Counted from the stretch's first letter, positions 43,526 through 57,129 are shown. The stretch: 64,000 nt of DNA from Cherax quadricarinatus (GCF_038502225.1 NC_091355.1:10525948-10589947), one strand, 5' to 3'. Notes: a model not told the origin generated them from the sequence alone. A program made the numbers and translations.

Positions 43526-43735
43526 AACCTACTGCTGCAACTACAAACACTGAAGACGAAACACCAGCAACACAGCTCTACTGCTGTAACTACAAACAGG
43601 TAAACTACAAGTAATCACAAAAAAAATCGGCCAGTCAATGCAGATGGGACTAATTTCCAACGACAACATCCCCAGTCATGGATACAAGTGAAACACTACC
43701 CACAATACTGAAAACAACACTTGCGCTGCATAACC
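43526..43735. other. No recognisable feature
   Basis: ACTGCTG(C/T)AACTACAAAC occurs twice (about 43530 and 43579). Nothing else. Confidence 0.4.
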
Positions 43736-43855
43736 TTTATTTATTGTCGCAGCGTACTGCTCTGTACAGAGCTTCATCAAGTCAACGATAAAGCTCTACG
43801 TAGAACGAAACGCTGTATCAGTAGAAGAGTTGTGCAACGTGTTTATTCTTCACTC
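43736..43855 (-). repeat. Degenerate hammerhead-family repeat
   Basis: On the minus strand TTGATGAAGCTCTGTACAGAGC keeps a first core half and a strong helix II, but the GAAA half has become AGTA. AATAAATAAAGG follows, paralleling the AATAAAG of the better copies. Confidence 0.4.
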
Positions 43856-44107
43856 CTAGTCATAATGATAATCACATACATACTTGGTAACTAATGCTGC
43901 AGCTTGGTGGAAGCTTTTTAGTCATGCTGGGCAGGGGAGGAGAGGGGTAGGGAAGGTGGAAGGGGAGGAAGTGGTAGGGGAGAATGGGGAATGGTGGCAG
44001 AGCAGGATATAAATGACTCGGATTTGTGGTGGTTAATGCTTGGACACTCAGCAAGGCTTGACGTGTAGTAAATGCCAATGTCAGTTTTTTTTTTACAAGC
44101 TACATGT

Positions 44108-45195
44108 CGTCTTGTGTAAGCACACGCCCTTCACCAAGCACACGCCCTTCATCAAGCACACGCCCTTCACCAAGCACACGCCCTTCACCAAGCACACGCC
44201 CTTCACCAAGCACACGCCCTTCACCAAGCACACGCCCTTCAAGCACACGCCCTTCACCAAGCACACGCCCTTCACCAAGCACACGCCCTTCATCAAGCAC
44301 ACGCCCTTCATCAAGCACACGCCCTTCACCAAGCACACGCCCTTCATCAAGCACACGCCCTTCATCAAGCACACGCCCTTCAAGCACACGCCCTTCATCA
44401 AGCACACGCCCTTCATCAAGCACACGCCCTTCGTCAAGCACACGCCCTTCAAGCACACGCCCTTCAAGCACACGCCCTTCAAGCACACACCCTTCATCAA
44501 GCACACACCCTTCATCAAGCACACACCCTTCGTCAAGCACACGCCCTTCGTCAAGCACACGCCCTTCAAGCACACGCCCTTTAAGTACACGCCCTTCATC
44601 AAGCACACGCCCTTCATCAAGCACACACCCTTCATCAAGCACACGCCCTTCGTCAAGCACACACCCTTCAAGCACACGCCCTTCAAGCACACGCCCTTCA
44701 TCAAGCACACGCCCTTCGTCAAGCACACGCCCTTCGTTAAGCACACGCCCTTCAAGCACACGCCCTTCAAGCACACGCCCTTCAAGCACACGCCCTTCGT
44801 CAAGCACACGCCCTTCGTCAAGCACACGCCCTTCGTCAAGCACACGCCCTTCATCAAGCACACGCCCTTCAAGCACACGCCCTTCGTCAAGCACACGTCC
44901 TTCGTCAAGCACACGCCCTTCAAGCACACGCCCTTCATCAAGCACACGCCCTTCATCAAGCACACACCCTTCAAGCACACACCCTTCATCAAGCACACGC
45001 CCTTCATCAAGCACACGCCCTTCGTCAAGCACACGCCCTTCAAGCACACGCCCTTCAAGTACACGCCCTTCATCAAGCACACGCCCTTCATCAAGCACAC
45101 GCCCTTCATCAAGCACACGCCCTTCATCAAGCACACGCCCTTCATCAAGCACACGCCCTTCGTCAAGCACACGCCCTTCGTCAAGCACACGCACA
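44108..45195. repeat. 15/18-bp minisatellite AAGCACACGCCCTTC(ATC)
   Basis: About 65 units that are either 15 bp or 18 bp; the extra triplet is ATC, ACC or GTC. Because every length change is a multiple of three, frames stay open on both strands for over 370 codons. There is no recognisable protein on either side. Many variants (ACG/ACA, TTC/TTT) are silent in the KHTPF frame. Confidence 0.97.
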
Positions 45196-45224
45196 AAACC
45201 ACGCAGCAAAGACTCACGCATTGT

Positions 45225-45314
45225 GTATGTATTCACACAAAGCCATCAGCTCATAAGTGTTCGCAAAAAAAGCTAATAAAATTCTTGGATTCATATCAAG
45301 AATTAAAAATAATA
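45225..45314 (+). pseudogene. CR1 RT thumb fragment
   Basis: Reads as CISVRKKANKILGFISRIKNNSEAL, the segment after the RT palm in CR1 elements. The palindromic satellite interrupts it. Confidence 0.65.
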
Positions 45315-45473
45315 GTGAGGCCTTAGTAAGGCCTCACTATTATTCTAAGTGAGGCCTTAGTAAGGCCTCACTATTATTCTAAGTGAGGCCTTAGTAAGGC
45401 CTCACTATTATTCTAAGTGAGGCCTTAGTAAGGCCTCACTATTATTCTAAGTGAGGCCTTAGTAAGGCCTCAC
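45315..45473. repeat. 34-bp palindromic satellite inside CR1
   Basis: Five copies of a perfect 23-nt palindrome (GTGAGGCCTTAGTAAGGCCT plus CAC) at 45315, 45349, 45383, 45417 and 45451, separated by an 11-nt TATTATTCTAA spacer. The first copy grows directly out of the CR1 codons for NNSEAL, so the satellite probably arose by local inversion and expansion of CR1 sequence. Confidence 0.9.
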
Positions 45474-45475
45474 TT

Positions 45476-45835
45476 AGAATGGCACTAAATCTCTAGTAAT
45501 GCGTAGAATTAGGGAGTATATGACTGAGGTGTTAAGAGGATATAAATAACGTGCTAAAAATATATAACGAAGACAGGACTCGAAGCAATGGGTTTAAGTT
45601 AAATAAAAAAATAGCAGGTTTAAAAAGGCTATAGAAAAGCACTAGTTTGGTAACAGAGTTGTGGATGAGTGGAGCAAACTCCCGAATAACATCACTGAAG
45701 CGAGAACCTTCGGTGGGTAGCCTTAAAAATAGATTGAACAAGTACATGAGTAGGTGCTGATGGGTATGATTTGAACTAGCCTAGCATGGGCCAGTAGGTC
45801 TGCTGTGGTGTTCTTTTATGTCCTTATATACATAT
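45476..45835 (+). mobile_element. CR1 3' end
   Basis: C-terminal coding is readable in broken frames (AATGGGTTTAAGTTAAATAA, GAGTTGTGGATGAGTGGAGC), followed by the CATGGGCCAGTAGGTCTGCT tail and TTATGTCCTTATAT. It continues the element interrupted at 45314. Confidence 0.75.
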
Positions 45836-46670
45836 ATTCACCTATATGTGGTTGCAGGGAGCTGTCTCGGCTTTCGGCAGCTTGCCAGATCCTCTCTCTC
45901 TCCCCCCTAGCCTTAAAGGCCCTATCGCACCTATTCTTAAAATCATGTATGGAATTTGCCTCCACCACTTTGTAAAGGTCATTCCATTTCCCCACCAAGA
46001 AATACTTCCTGACATTCCTGCGACTCATCTATGTCCAACTTCCACATGTGCCCGGAATCCTGTTTCTGTCTGCCCTATCAATTCACCCGGAGTGTTTTGC
46101 ATGTTTGTGTCATGTCTCCCCAGGTTCTTCTGTCCTCTAGGGTCGTTAAACTCAATTCCTTTAGCTTTTCTTGTCAGCTCATACGACTTAGCTCTGGAAC
46201 TAGTCTCGATGCGTACTTCTGCACTTTCTCTTAACAGGCTTTTTTCAGGTACGGGTTCCATACTGGAAGATGGGCCTGACCTGGAATTCTTTTGTTGTGA
46301 TTCCTGAAGGTCACGCTCAGATTTGCCAGGCGAGCATTGGTCGCAGAGGATATCTGGCTGACATGAGAGACTGGCGATATGGTAGGCACTATGCTTGCTC
46401 CCAGGTCCTCCTCTTTGAATGAGGTCTGCAGCCTTTGCCCCCAGAGGATGTACTCTATCCGGTCTTCTGGCCCCATCCCCCAATCTTCATAACCTAGCAT
46501 TTGCTAGGGTTAAAGTCAAGCAACCATTTTTCTGACCAACCCTGCAATTTGTCCAGATCCGTTTACAGCATTTTAGCGTCCTTATCTGTTCGTATTCTCA
46601 TTAGTTTTAAATCATTAGTCAACAGACGCATCTGACTTAATTCTGTCTTGTATGTCGTTCACAAACCAGG
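45836..46670 (-). pseudogene. CR1-like LINE fragment, minus strand
   Basis: Reverse-strand reading gives VNDIQDRIKSD..., QMLGYEDWGMGPEDRIEYILWGQRLQ, DLGASIVPTISPVSHVSQISSATNARLANLS (post-palm region), and near the low-coordinate end KWNDLYKVVEANSIHDFKNRCDRAFKARG. Frames are broken at several points, with a catalytic palm only as scraps. Related to 11320-12010. Confidence 0.7.
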
Positions 46671-47077
46671 GATGCAACAATAACAAGACACAAATGGAAA
46701 TGAACAAACCTAAATAAACCGCAGGGATATTATGAAACGCTTCTTTAGCTTATTAGCAGTAAAGACGTGGAATGAGTGAACAAAGACAAGGTGAAAGAGG
46801 ACTCGTACAGGTGCTCCAAAATAGACATGACAGGAATATTTCAAGTGCGCCAGCAAAAGATGAAAGGCAGATCCAAGAGTTCAACCTCAGCTCCTACAAA
46901 TTCCAGTCCAGTCTCCTAAGTAAACGTCGGTTTTTCACTTTTGATAAAGACCGTTTCAACAAATTCATTTTGAAAAACGCGTAAGCAAACACTAGGGCAT
47001 ATTTATTAAAAAACGTTTCGGTCTTGGGACTTTAATAACAATATATCTTTATTTTTATAAGTACATGTTGAAAGTTA
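46671..47077. other. No recognisable gene
   Basis: Contains AAAACGTTTCGGTCTTGGGA near 47010, a faint echo of the GACGTTTCGG repeats. No coding signal. Confidence 0.45.
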
Positions 47078-47230
47078 AGACACTTGTGCAACATCTGGTT
47101 ATCTTTATTGTAGACGTTTCGCCATCCAGTGGCTTTATCAATACAGATTCTTGGACATAATTAGAAAACAGAAGAACTATATACAAAAGATGAGGTAATC
47201 AGTCCCTCAGCCTTGGAGGTGGTGTTTACA
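47078..47230 (-). mobile_element. Diverged ribozyme-family repeat F
   Basis: One-orientation relative of element E (terminal AAGACACTTGTGCAACATCT; GAGGTAATCAGTCCCTCAGC at the other side). Confidence 0.6.
47103..47144 (-). ncRNA. Hammerhead-like core, repeat F
   Basis: GTA (47144-47142) pairs with TAC (47112-47110) where other copies have GGA/TCC or CGA/TCG. Helix II is GCC/GGC with a 7-nt loop. The second core half GAAACGTC gives a GTC cleavage triplet. The first half has decayed to TTGATAA. The changed but still paired helix I supports selection on structure in the family. Confidence 0.5.
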
Positions 47231-47862
47231 ACACCGTGAATGACTCCTGAATGAATGACTCCTTATTTAGATGTAGGAATGCTGTTCTTAGGTTTGCCAG
47301 GCGCCCATATGCTGTAACAGTTATTTGGTTGATGTTCGCCTCAGAAGTGCCAAGATCCTTTTCTTTGAGTGAGGTTTGTAGGCTTTGGGCCCCCTAGACT
47401 GTACTCCATCTGTGGTCTTCTTTGCCCTACCCCAAACTTCACGACTTTGCACTTGGTGGGGTTGAACTTCAGGACCCAGCTGCTGGACCAGGCCTGAAAT
47501 CTGTCTAGATCCTTCTGTAGTTCTGCCTGGTCCTCGTCTGATTGAATTCTTCTCATCAACTTCACATCATCTGCAAACAGGGACACTTCGGAGTCTATTC
47601 CTTCCGTCATGTCGTTCACAAATACCAGAAACAGCACCGGTCCTAGGACTGATTCCTGTGGCACACTGCTTGTTACAGGTACCCACCCTGACACCTCGCC
47701 ACGTACCATGACTCACTGTCTTCCTGACAGGTATTCCCTGATCCATGTAGTGCCTTCCTTGTTATCCCTGCCTGGTCCTCCAGCTTCCGCACTAATCTCT
47801 TGTGTGGAACCGTGTCAAACGACTTTAAGAAGTCCAAGAAAATGCAATCTACCCTCCTGCCC

Positions 47863-47868
<6 letters not shown>

Positions 47869-47919
<51 letters not shown>
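47869..47919. repeat. (CT)n microsatellite within CR1
   Basis: CT run of about 50 bp interrupting the CR1-like copy. Confidence 0.97.
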
Positions 47920-47923
<4 letters not shown>

Positions 47924-47944
47924 TACTGCCGTCACCCTGTCATA

Positions 47945-48075
47945 GAACTCCAGTACCTGGAGTTTACCTGGAGGGGGGTTTCAGGAGTCAACACCCCCGC
48001 AGCCCAGTCTGAGACCAGGCCTCATGGTGGATCAGGGTCTGATCAACCAGGCTGTTACTGCTGGTCGCATGCAAA
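47945..48075 (-). repeat. PDQPG-type LINE tail nested in CR1
   Basis: TACCTGGAGTTTACCTGGAG, then GTCAACACCCCCGCAG and GATCAACCAGGCTGTTACTG, the reverse complement of the 12930-13070 tail. Confidence 0.7.
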
Positions 48076-48270
48076 CTGACATATGAACGCAGGATTTCCC
48101 ATCCCTGAAACCATGCTGGCTGTCGTTGATAAGCTCATTCCTTTCTAGGTGATCTACCACTCTTCTGATAATTTTCTCCATGACCTTGCATAATATACAC
48201 GTCAGTGACACTGGTCTGTAGTCATAGGAGTCTTCAACTTCTAATTGTGACCCCTTTTTTCTGTGTTTCA

Positions 48271-49165
48271 TCTCTGGAACATCCTGTCTTTATCCACCTT
48301 GTCAATTCCTCTCGGTATTTTACATGTCATTATCATGTCTTCCCTGATCCTCCTGTCCTCCGGTGTCATCGGGCCGATTTCCCTTAACCTTTCTTTGTAG
48401 GACAATCCCCTTAGCCCTGGGACTAGTCTTGTTGCAAACCTTTGCACTTTTTTCTAATTTCTTGACGTGCTTGACTAGGTGTGGATTCCTAATGGGCCTG
48501 AAGTATGTGGTGTACAGAGTCTTGAACGATTCCTTACTGAGGTATCAGAATGCTATTTTTAGGTTTGCCAGATGCCCGCATCCTGCAGCAGTTATCTGAC
48601 TGATGTGCGCCTCAGATGTGCTCGGTATTATACTCACCCCACGATCTTTTTCCTTGAGTAAGTTTTGCAGTCTTTGGCCACCTAGACTATACTCTGTCTG
48701 TGGTCTTCTTTGCCCTTCCCCCATCTTCATGACTTTGCATTTGGCAGGGTTAAACTCAAAGAGCCAGTTGCTGGACCAGGCTTGTAGCCTGTCCAGGTCT
48801 CTTTGTAGTACTGCCTGATCCTCCACTTATCTGCAAACAGGGACACTTCTGAGTCTATTCCTTCCATTCTGTCATTCACATATACAAAAAACTGCACAGG
48901 TCCTAGGACTGACCCCTGTGGAACCCCACTCATCATAGGCGCCCACTCTGACACCTCATCACTTACCATGACTCATTTTTGCCTCCCTGTTAAATGTTCT
49001 CTGATCCATTGCAGTGCCCTTCCTGTTGTGTGTGCCTGATTCTCTAGCTTTTGCACTAATCTCTTGTGAAGAACTGTGTCAAAGGCCTTCTTGCAGCCCA
49101 AGAAAATGCAATCTACCTACCCTTCTCTCTTGTGTCTTACTTTCGTTACCTTGTCATAGAACTAC
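48271..49165 (-). pseudogene. CR1-like LINE copy, 3' part, minus strand
   Basis: Upstream end reads as motif A scraps (CIFLGLQEGL), then MVSDEVSEWAPMMSGVPQGSVL, FVYVNDRMEGIDSEVSLFAD with the second catalytic Asp disrupted by a deletion, LDRLQAWSSNWLFEFNPAKCKV and LANLKIAF. The end near 48270 has a CR1-like KVDKDRMFQR. It continues the copy at 51085-51790 across the inserted ORF1 element. Confidence 0.75.
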
Positions 49166-51084
49166 AGTAGGTTTGTGACACAAATCGAATCGAATCGAGG
49201 ACGACGAGATCTGTCGTAAGATGGGAAGGAAGAAGGATATGGAAGGATGGAAATAACTGGAAAAGGATGGGGAGGAGGGGAAGAGGAGGAATCAAGGCAA
49301 GTGGCCCAACCACTTTGGGACATGTGGTACAAAAGTACTGGAGACGTCGATAGAGAGGCTTGACTGATGTCATTGCTTGGCTCACTAGGAGAGGATGGCG
49401 AAGGCAGCGGTAGGAGCTGGGAGTGTCAGAAGGCAGCAAGCAGGATGAGTTGGTTATGGTCTTAAACCGTTTATCAGTGCGGTAAATTGTTTTCGGGAGA
49501 GTTGTATCACACTTATGGGAGAGCTGTAGTAGTATTCGTTGGTTTGGAGTTGGTGGAGTATCTGGTTGTAGGTAGGGAATGGTCTTTCTTAGCTTTGGTA
49601 CGATACAGTGTTGTCTTGGAGATGTTGGACGAGTTCTAGGCGAGTCATGCTTGCAGGGTACAGCCTCGTGGTGTAGAATATGAGTCCTTTGTGTTTAACC
49701 CATGGTGTTCCAGGTAATCGACGTGAGCTAAGTAGAGAAGGCGGTGGTGGAGTAGAGGAAGGTGGTGTTGCTTCATTTTCAACTTCAGTAGACGAATTAG
49801 AAGATGTTTCTGGTGGTAAGGCTTCTGATTGGTTGGATTCAGTGAGAGGTGGTGGCGGTGGAGGCTTCTCATTGGTCGTTGTTGGATTGACGTCACTAGT
49901 TGGTGGTGTTGATGGAACTTCTGCAGAAGAGTTGGCGATTAAGTTTTTGGCGAATCTGAGAATTTCTTCAGAAGGTAGAGATGCTGGAAATGTAAATGAA
50001 GGCATGTTATTTAATGCAAATAACTCGTTGATGGTAGAGTTAAATGATCCAGGTACAGCCATGTTTTGCATATGAGCGTATAGTAGACAGTAGTGAATCT
50101 TCGTTACGTCACATGTTGGAGGAGTGATGGTAGTGGTGGTGGTGGAGGCGGGCTGAGTAGATGCTTGAAGTAATTTTGTAGTGTCTGCTTGTATTTTTGC
50201 AATTGCTGCATACGTTGGAGTGTTGCTAGTAGGTTTTTTCTTTGCTGGATCTTGTGTTTTCTTCATAATATCCTTTCTTGTAGGACATTTTGCTGCCAGT
50301 GTATGGTGATCATTACTCTTGCAGTTTAAGCACGCTGGTTGTGTTGGAGCAGCAGCGGTGCAGGAACTGAAAGCGTGTCCCTCACTACCACATGTAGTGC
50401 AGAACTTCTTGCCTTTTACTGGACATGCTTTGGTGGTGTGATGGTATGAATAACAGTTCCAGCAATGTTGGATGTAGTGATATCTCTCTGCTTCAATGTA
50501 GGTAGGGCTGATGTAGTAGTAGTAGTAGACAGCAAGACCTTCGTTCAGTGCAGTGGCAGCCATGTTCACGTCGGTGAAGGTGACTTTGATCATGGACGTT
50601 GCATTTGGGATTTTTGTAATGCTGTCAACAGTAGCCCAAGTATTTTGCGTCTCGATGGATGACTTGAGTTCAGCAGGTGTTTGAGACGTCAGAATCTTGT
50701 CCAGTTTTTTTAGGAATACTGATTTCCTTGCCCTGAGGGCAGGAGATGACGTAACAGTAAACCCTTGAGTAGTAAGAGTAGTGATGGCTTCTGTAGTGAG
50801 TAGCTTCTCTGCTTCAACATCATTGTGACACACAACAATGAATGCTTCTTTCAGTGACAATATGGTGTTGAATTTTACTTCCAGTGCTCCCTGAACAACA
50901 GTTGCAAGAGCAATCTTCGTTGAATCATCAACGGTACCATTTCTTGGTTTGATCTTTACACGATTTGCGTAGCTCATCGTGTACCCAAGGCGATGACAAT
51001 GCTGGTAAAGGTTCCCCTCCCCAACGGGGATCGTAGGGAGACAGAGTAAGTAAGGAGAGCTGCTATGACCTGCCTGAAACTGTG
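49166..51084 (-). mobile_element. ORF1-only LINE-like element nested in CR1
   Basis: The insert has about 100 bp of G/C-rich 5' sequence, one ORF (49589-50977) and about 420 bp of 3' sequence ending in CGATTCGATTCGATT repeats. No RT or endonuclease is present, while the CR1-like reading resumes on both sides. The 3' region shares about 100 bp with 4832-4920. Target-site duplication was not found. It may be a gag-only non-autonomous LINE, or a deletion derivative. Confidence 0.65.
49589..50977 (-). CDS. LINE ORF1 (gag-like) with three zinc knuckles
   Basis: Unbroken 462-codon ORF, start ATG at 50975-50977 (MSYANRVKIK). The central region contains three CCHC knuckles in a row: CWNCYSYHHTTKAC, CTTCGSEGHAFSSC (both CX2CX4HX4C) and CLNCKSNDHHTLAAKC (CX2CX4HX6C). 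The preceding stretch (TSMIKVTFTDVNMAATALNEG) resembles the RNA-binding fold found before the knuckles in Jockey/I-group ORF1 proteins. The C-terminal part is rich in P, S and T with a run of six prolines. Such proteins coat LINE RNA in the cytoplasm and nucleus. An intact frame inside a decayed host LINE suggests a younger insertion. A domesticated gene is possible but not supported. Confidence 0.75.
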   Translation of the reverse strand: MSYANRVKIKPRNGTVDDSTKIALATVVQGALEVKFNTILSLKEAFIVVCHNDVEAEKLLTTEAITTLTTQGFTVTSSPALRARKSVFLKKLDKILTSQTPAELKSSIETQNTWATVDSITKIPNATSMIKVTFTDVNMAATALNEGLAVYYYYYISPTYIEAERYHYIQHCWNCYSYHHTTKACPVKGKKFCTTCGSEGHAFSSCTAAAPTQPACLNCKSNDHHTLAAKCPTRKDIMKKTQDPAKKKPTSNTPTYAAIAKIQADTTKLLQASTQPASTTTTTITPPTCDVTKIHYCLLYAHMQNMAVPGSFNSTINELFALNNMPSFTFPASLPSEEILRFAKNLIANSSAEVPSTPPTSDVNPTTTNEKPPPPPPLTESNQSEALPPETSSNSSTEVENEATPPSSTPPPPSLLSSRRLPGTPWVKHKGLIFYTTRLYPASMTRLELVQHLQDNTVSYQS

Positions 51085-51790
51085 ATGGTTGTGGTTGATT
51101 AGCTCATTCCTTTCTAGGCGCTCCACCACTCTCCTCCTGATAATCTTCTCCACGAATTTGCATGCTATACACGTCAGTGACACTGGTCTGTAGTTTAGTG
51201 CCTCGTGTCTGTCTCCTTTCTTAAAAATTATGACTGCATTTGCCATCTGCCATACCTCAGGTAGTTGCCCAATTTCTATGGATGTGTTGAAAATTGTTGT
51301 TAGTGACACAAACAGCATCTCCGCTCCCTCTCAAAGGACCCATGGAGAGAGATTGTCCAGTCCCACTGCCTTTGAGGTATCAAGTTCACTTAGCTGCTTC
51401 ACCTCCTCCTCAGTTGTATTTCATCCAGCACTTGATGGCATTTCCTTTGTTGGAGTACCCCTCTATTCTGACTTCTCAAAGTCCTTTCTGTCTCCACTGT
51501 AAATACTTCCTTAAATCTCATGTTGAGCTCCTCACATACTCCTTGGTCCTTTCTTGTGAGGTCCCCACCTTCTTTCCTCAGCTTGATTACCTGGTCCTTG
51601 ACTGCTGTCTTCCTCCTGATGTGGCTATACAACAGCTTCAGGTCAGACTTGACTTTCGATGATATGTCGTTTTCATATTGTCACTGGGCTTCCCTCCTTA
51701 TCTGTGCATACTCGTATCTGGCTCTCTGACTAATCTTTTTATTTTCCTGGGTCCTTTGTCTTCTGTCCATTTTCCATTCTCTAGCACACT
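51085..51790 (-). pseudogene. CR1-like LINE copy, 5' part, minus strand
   Basis: Reads SHIRRKTAVKDQVIKLRKEGG, DQGVCEELNMRFKEVFTVE, then IFNTSIEIGQLPEVWQMANA, IIFKKGDRHEALNYRPVSLT and FVEKIIRRRVVERLERNELI. It breaks at HHSFRQ (about 51085), where the ORF1 element begins. Several frameshifts. Confidence 0.7.
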
Positions 51791-52136
51791 TAGTTTTTGC
51801 ATGTATGAGCATACTTCAGGAAAATCTAACAGGTAGTTTACCCATGAAATCTCAGATTAAATTCAAATGTAAATCAGAGCACTTAAAACTATAAAGTATG
51901 AATAAAACATGGAGGCACAAGGGGATTACCCACACCACCTTAATGTCTTGCCGTCATGTAGTGTGCAAATTGAGAGTTTAGTATTCAGATGGAGGGCAAG
52001 TTACACCTGGGCAGGGAGTAAAGCGTCACTGCAAAGTATTCCAACCATGCTCATTTTATGGTGGCACAGTATCATGCTCCTTAGCCATACTACTGGATAT
52101 TTAACTTTCGTTCTAAATTAATAGTGTATGTTATGA
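51791..52136. other. No recognisable feature
   Basis: Nothing supported. Confidence 0.4.
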
Positions 52137-52380
52137 CTTGTGTTGTTGGAGTGTGAATAAGGTAACATTCATGAAGGGATTCAGGAAAACTAGTTAACCA
52201 GACTCGAGCCCTGGAGGTGATAAGAGCATTGGTTGTATTTTGAAGTCTCTGTGAGAATGCTGAAATTTGGATGGTTATCTGTTCTATGATATCAGTATAC
52301 TTCTAGAAAATAGCAAATGAATGACTGATGGTGATTTTTTTTTTTGGATCACCCTACCTCAGTAATGGCCAATGTGTTAA
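52137..52380 (+). mobile_element. RTE LINE 3' UTR fragment
   Basis: GTTGTTGGAGTGTGAATAAGG, AGGGATTCAGGAAAAC and GACTCGAGCCCTGGAGGT match the RTE 3' UTR at 31050-31110 in the plus orientation. It ends with GGATCACCCTACCTCAG. Confidence 0.7.
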
Positions 52381-52439
52381 ATTTTTGCTTTAAATGAGTG
52401 CAGTATAAAGACAGATACACTATTAACAGTACAAGGATA

Positions 52440-52924
52440 TATATATATCTTTCTTCTTTCTTTCAACACACCGGCCGTATCCCACCGAGGCGGGGTGGCC
52501 CAAAAGGAAAAACGAAAGTTTCTCCTTTTACATTTAGTAATATATACAGGAGAAGAGGTTACTAGCCCCTTGCTCCCGGCATTTTAGTTTCCTCTTACAA
52601 CACGCATGGCTTACGGAGGAAGAATTCTGTTCCACTTCCCCATGGAGATAAGAGGAAATAAACAAGAATAAGAACTAGAAAGAAAATAGAAGAAAACCCA
52701 GAGGGGTGTGTATATATGTGCTTGTACATGTATGTGTAGTGTGACCTAAGTGTAAGTAGAAGTAGCAAGACATACCTGAAATCTTGCATGTTCATGAGAC
52801 AGAAAAAAAGGACACCAGCAATCCTACCATCATGTAAAACAATTACAGGCTTTCGTTTTACACTCACGTGGCAGGATGGTAGTACCTCCCTGGGTGGTTG
52901 CTGTCTACCAACCTACTACCTACG
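52440..52924 (-). mobile_element. Short RTE derivative, copy 1 (5' end fused to 3' end)
   Basis: Minus-strand reading: a leader found only in this derivative, then the RTE 5' UTR block (CCATGGGGAAGTGGAA, CCGTAAGCCATGCGTGTTGT, AAAATGCCGGGAGCAA), then directly the RTE 3' terminus (GGGCCACCCCGCCTCGGTGG, ACGGCCGGTGTGTTGAAAG). All coding sequence is absent. This is the design of a non-autonomous LINE derivative that borrows the RTE machinery. Confidence 0.8.
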
Positions 52925-56520
<3,596 letters not shown>

Positions 56521-57019
56521 AAATATATATATATATATTATATCTTCTTCTTTCTTTCAACACACCGGCCGTATCCCACCGAGGCAGGGTGGCCCAAAAG
56601 GAAAAACGAAAGTTTCTCCCTTTACATTTAGTAATATATACAGGAGAAGAGGTTACTAGCCCCTTGCTCCCGGCATTTTAGTCGCCTCTTACAACACGCA
56701 TGGCTTACGGAAGAAGAATTCTGTTCCACTTCCCCATGGAGATAAGAGGAAATAAACAAGAATAAGAACTAGAAAGGAAATAGAAGAAAACCCAGAGGGG
56801 TGTGTATATATGTGCTTGTACATGTATGTGTAGTGTGACCTAAGTGTAAGTAGAAGTAGCAAGACGTACCTGAAATCTTGCATGTTTATGAGACAGAAAA
56901 AAAAGGACACCAGCAATCCTACCATCATGTAAAACAATTACAGGCTTTTGTTTTACACTCACGTGGCAGGATGGTAGTACCTCCCTGGGTGGTTGCTGTC
57001 TACCAACCTACTACCTACG
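56521..57019 (-). mobile_element. Short RTE derivative, copy 2
   Basis: Nearly identical to 52440-52924 and in the same place relative to its RTE copy. It sits between the 5' end of RTE copy 1 (with a short TA run at 56522-56540) and the (TA)n at 57020. Confidence 0.8.
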
Positions 57020-57032
57020 ATATATATATATA

Positions 57033-57129
<97 letters not shown>
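57020..57129. repeat. (TA)n followed by T30 (A30 on the minus strand)
   Basis: TA run to 57099, then about 30 T, which is the A-rich 3' end of RTE copy 2 on the minus strand. Confidence 0.95.

Larger units (their letters stand above)
47240..48270 (-). pseudogene. CR1-like LINE copy, minus strand, broken
   Basis: From 48270 downward it reads DSYDYRPVSLTCILCKVMEKII, HLERNELINDSQHGFRDGKSC, then (past nested insertions at 48075-47867) LDFLKSFDTVPHKRLV, MVRGEVSGWVPVTSSVPQESVL, FVNDMTEGIDSEVSLFADDVKL and QAWSSSWVLKFNPTKCKV. The catalytic FADD is intact, but frameshifts separate the parts. Endonuclease missing. Confidence 0.75.

Noticed and set aside
44040..45326. A 428-codon frame ending in KHTPF repeats
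   Set aside because: Opposite-strand and shifted frames are equally open; the non-repeat ends match nothing and include CR1 sequence at the 3' side.
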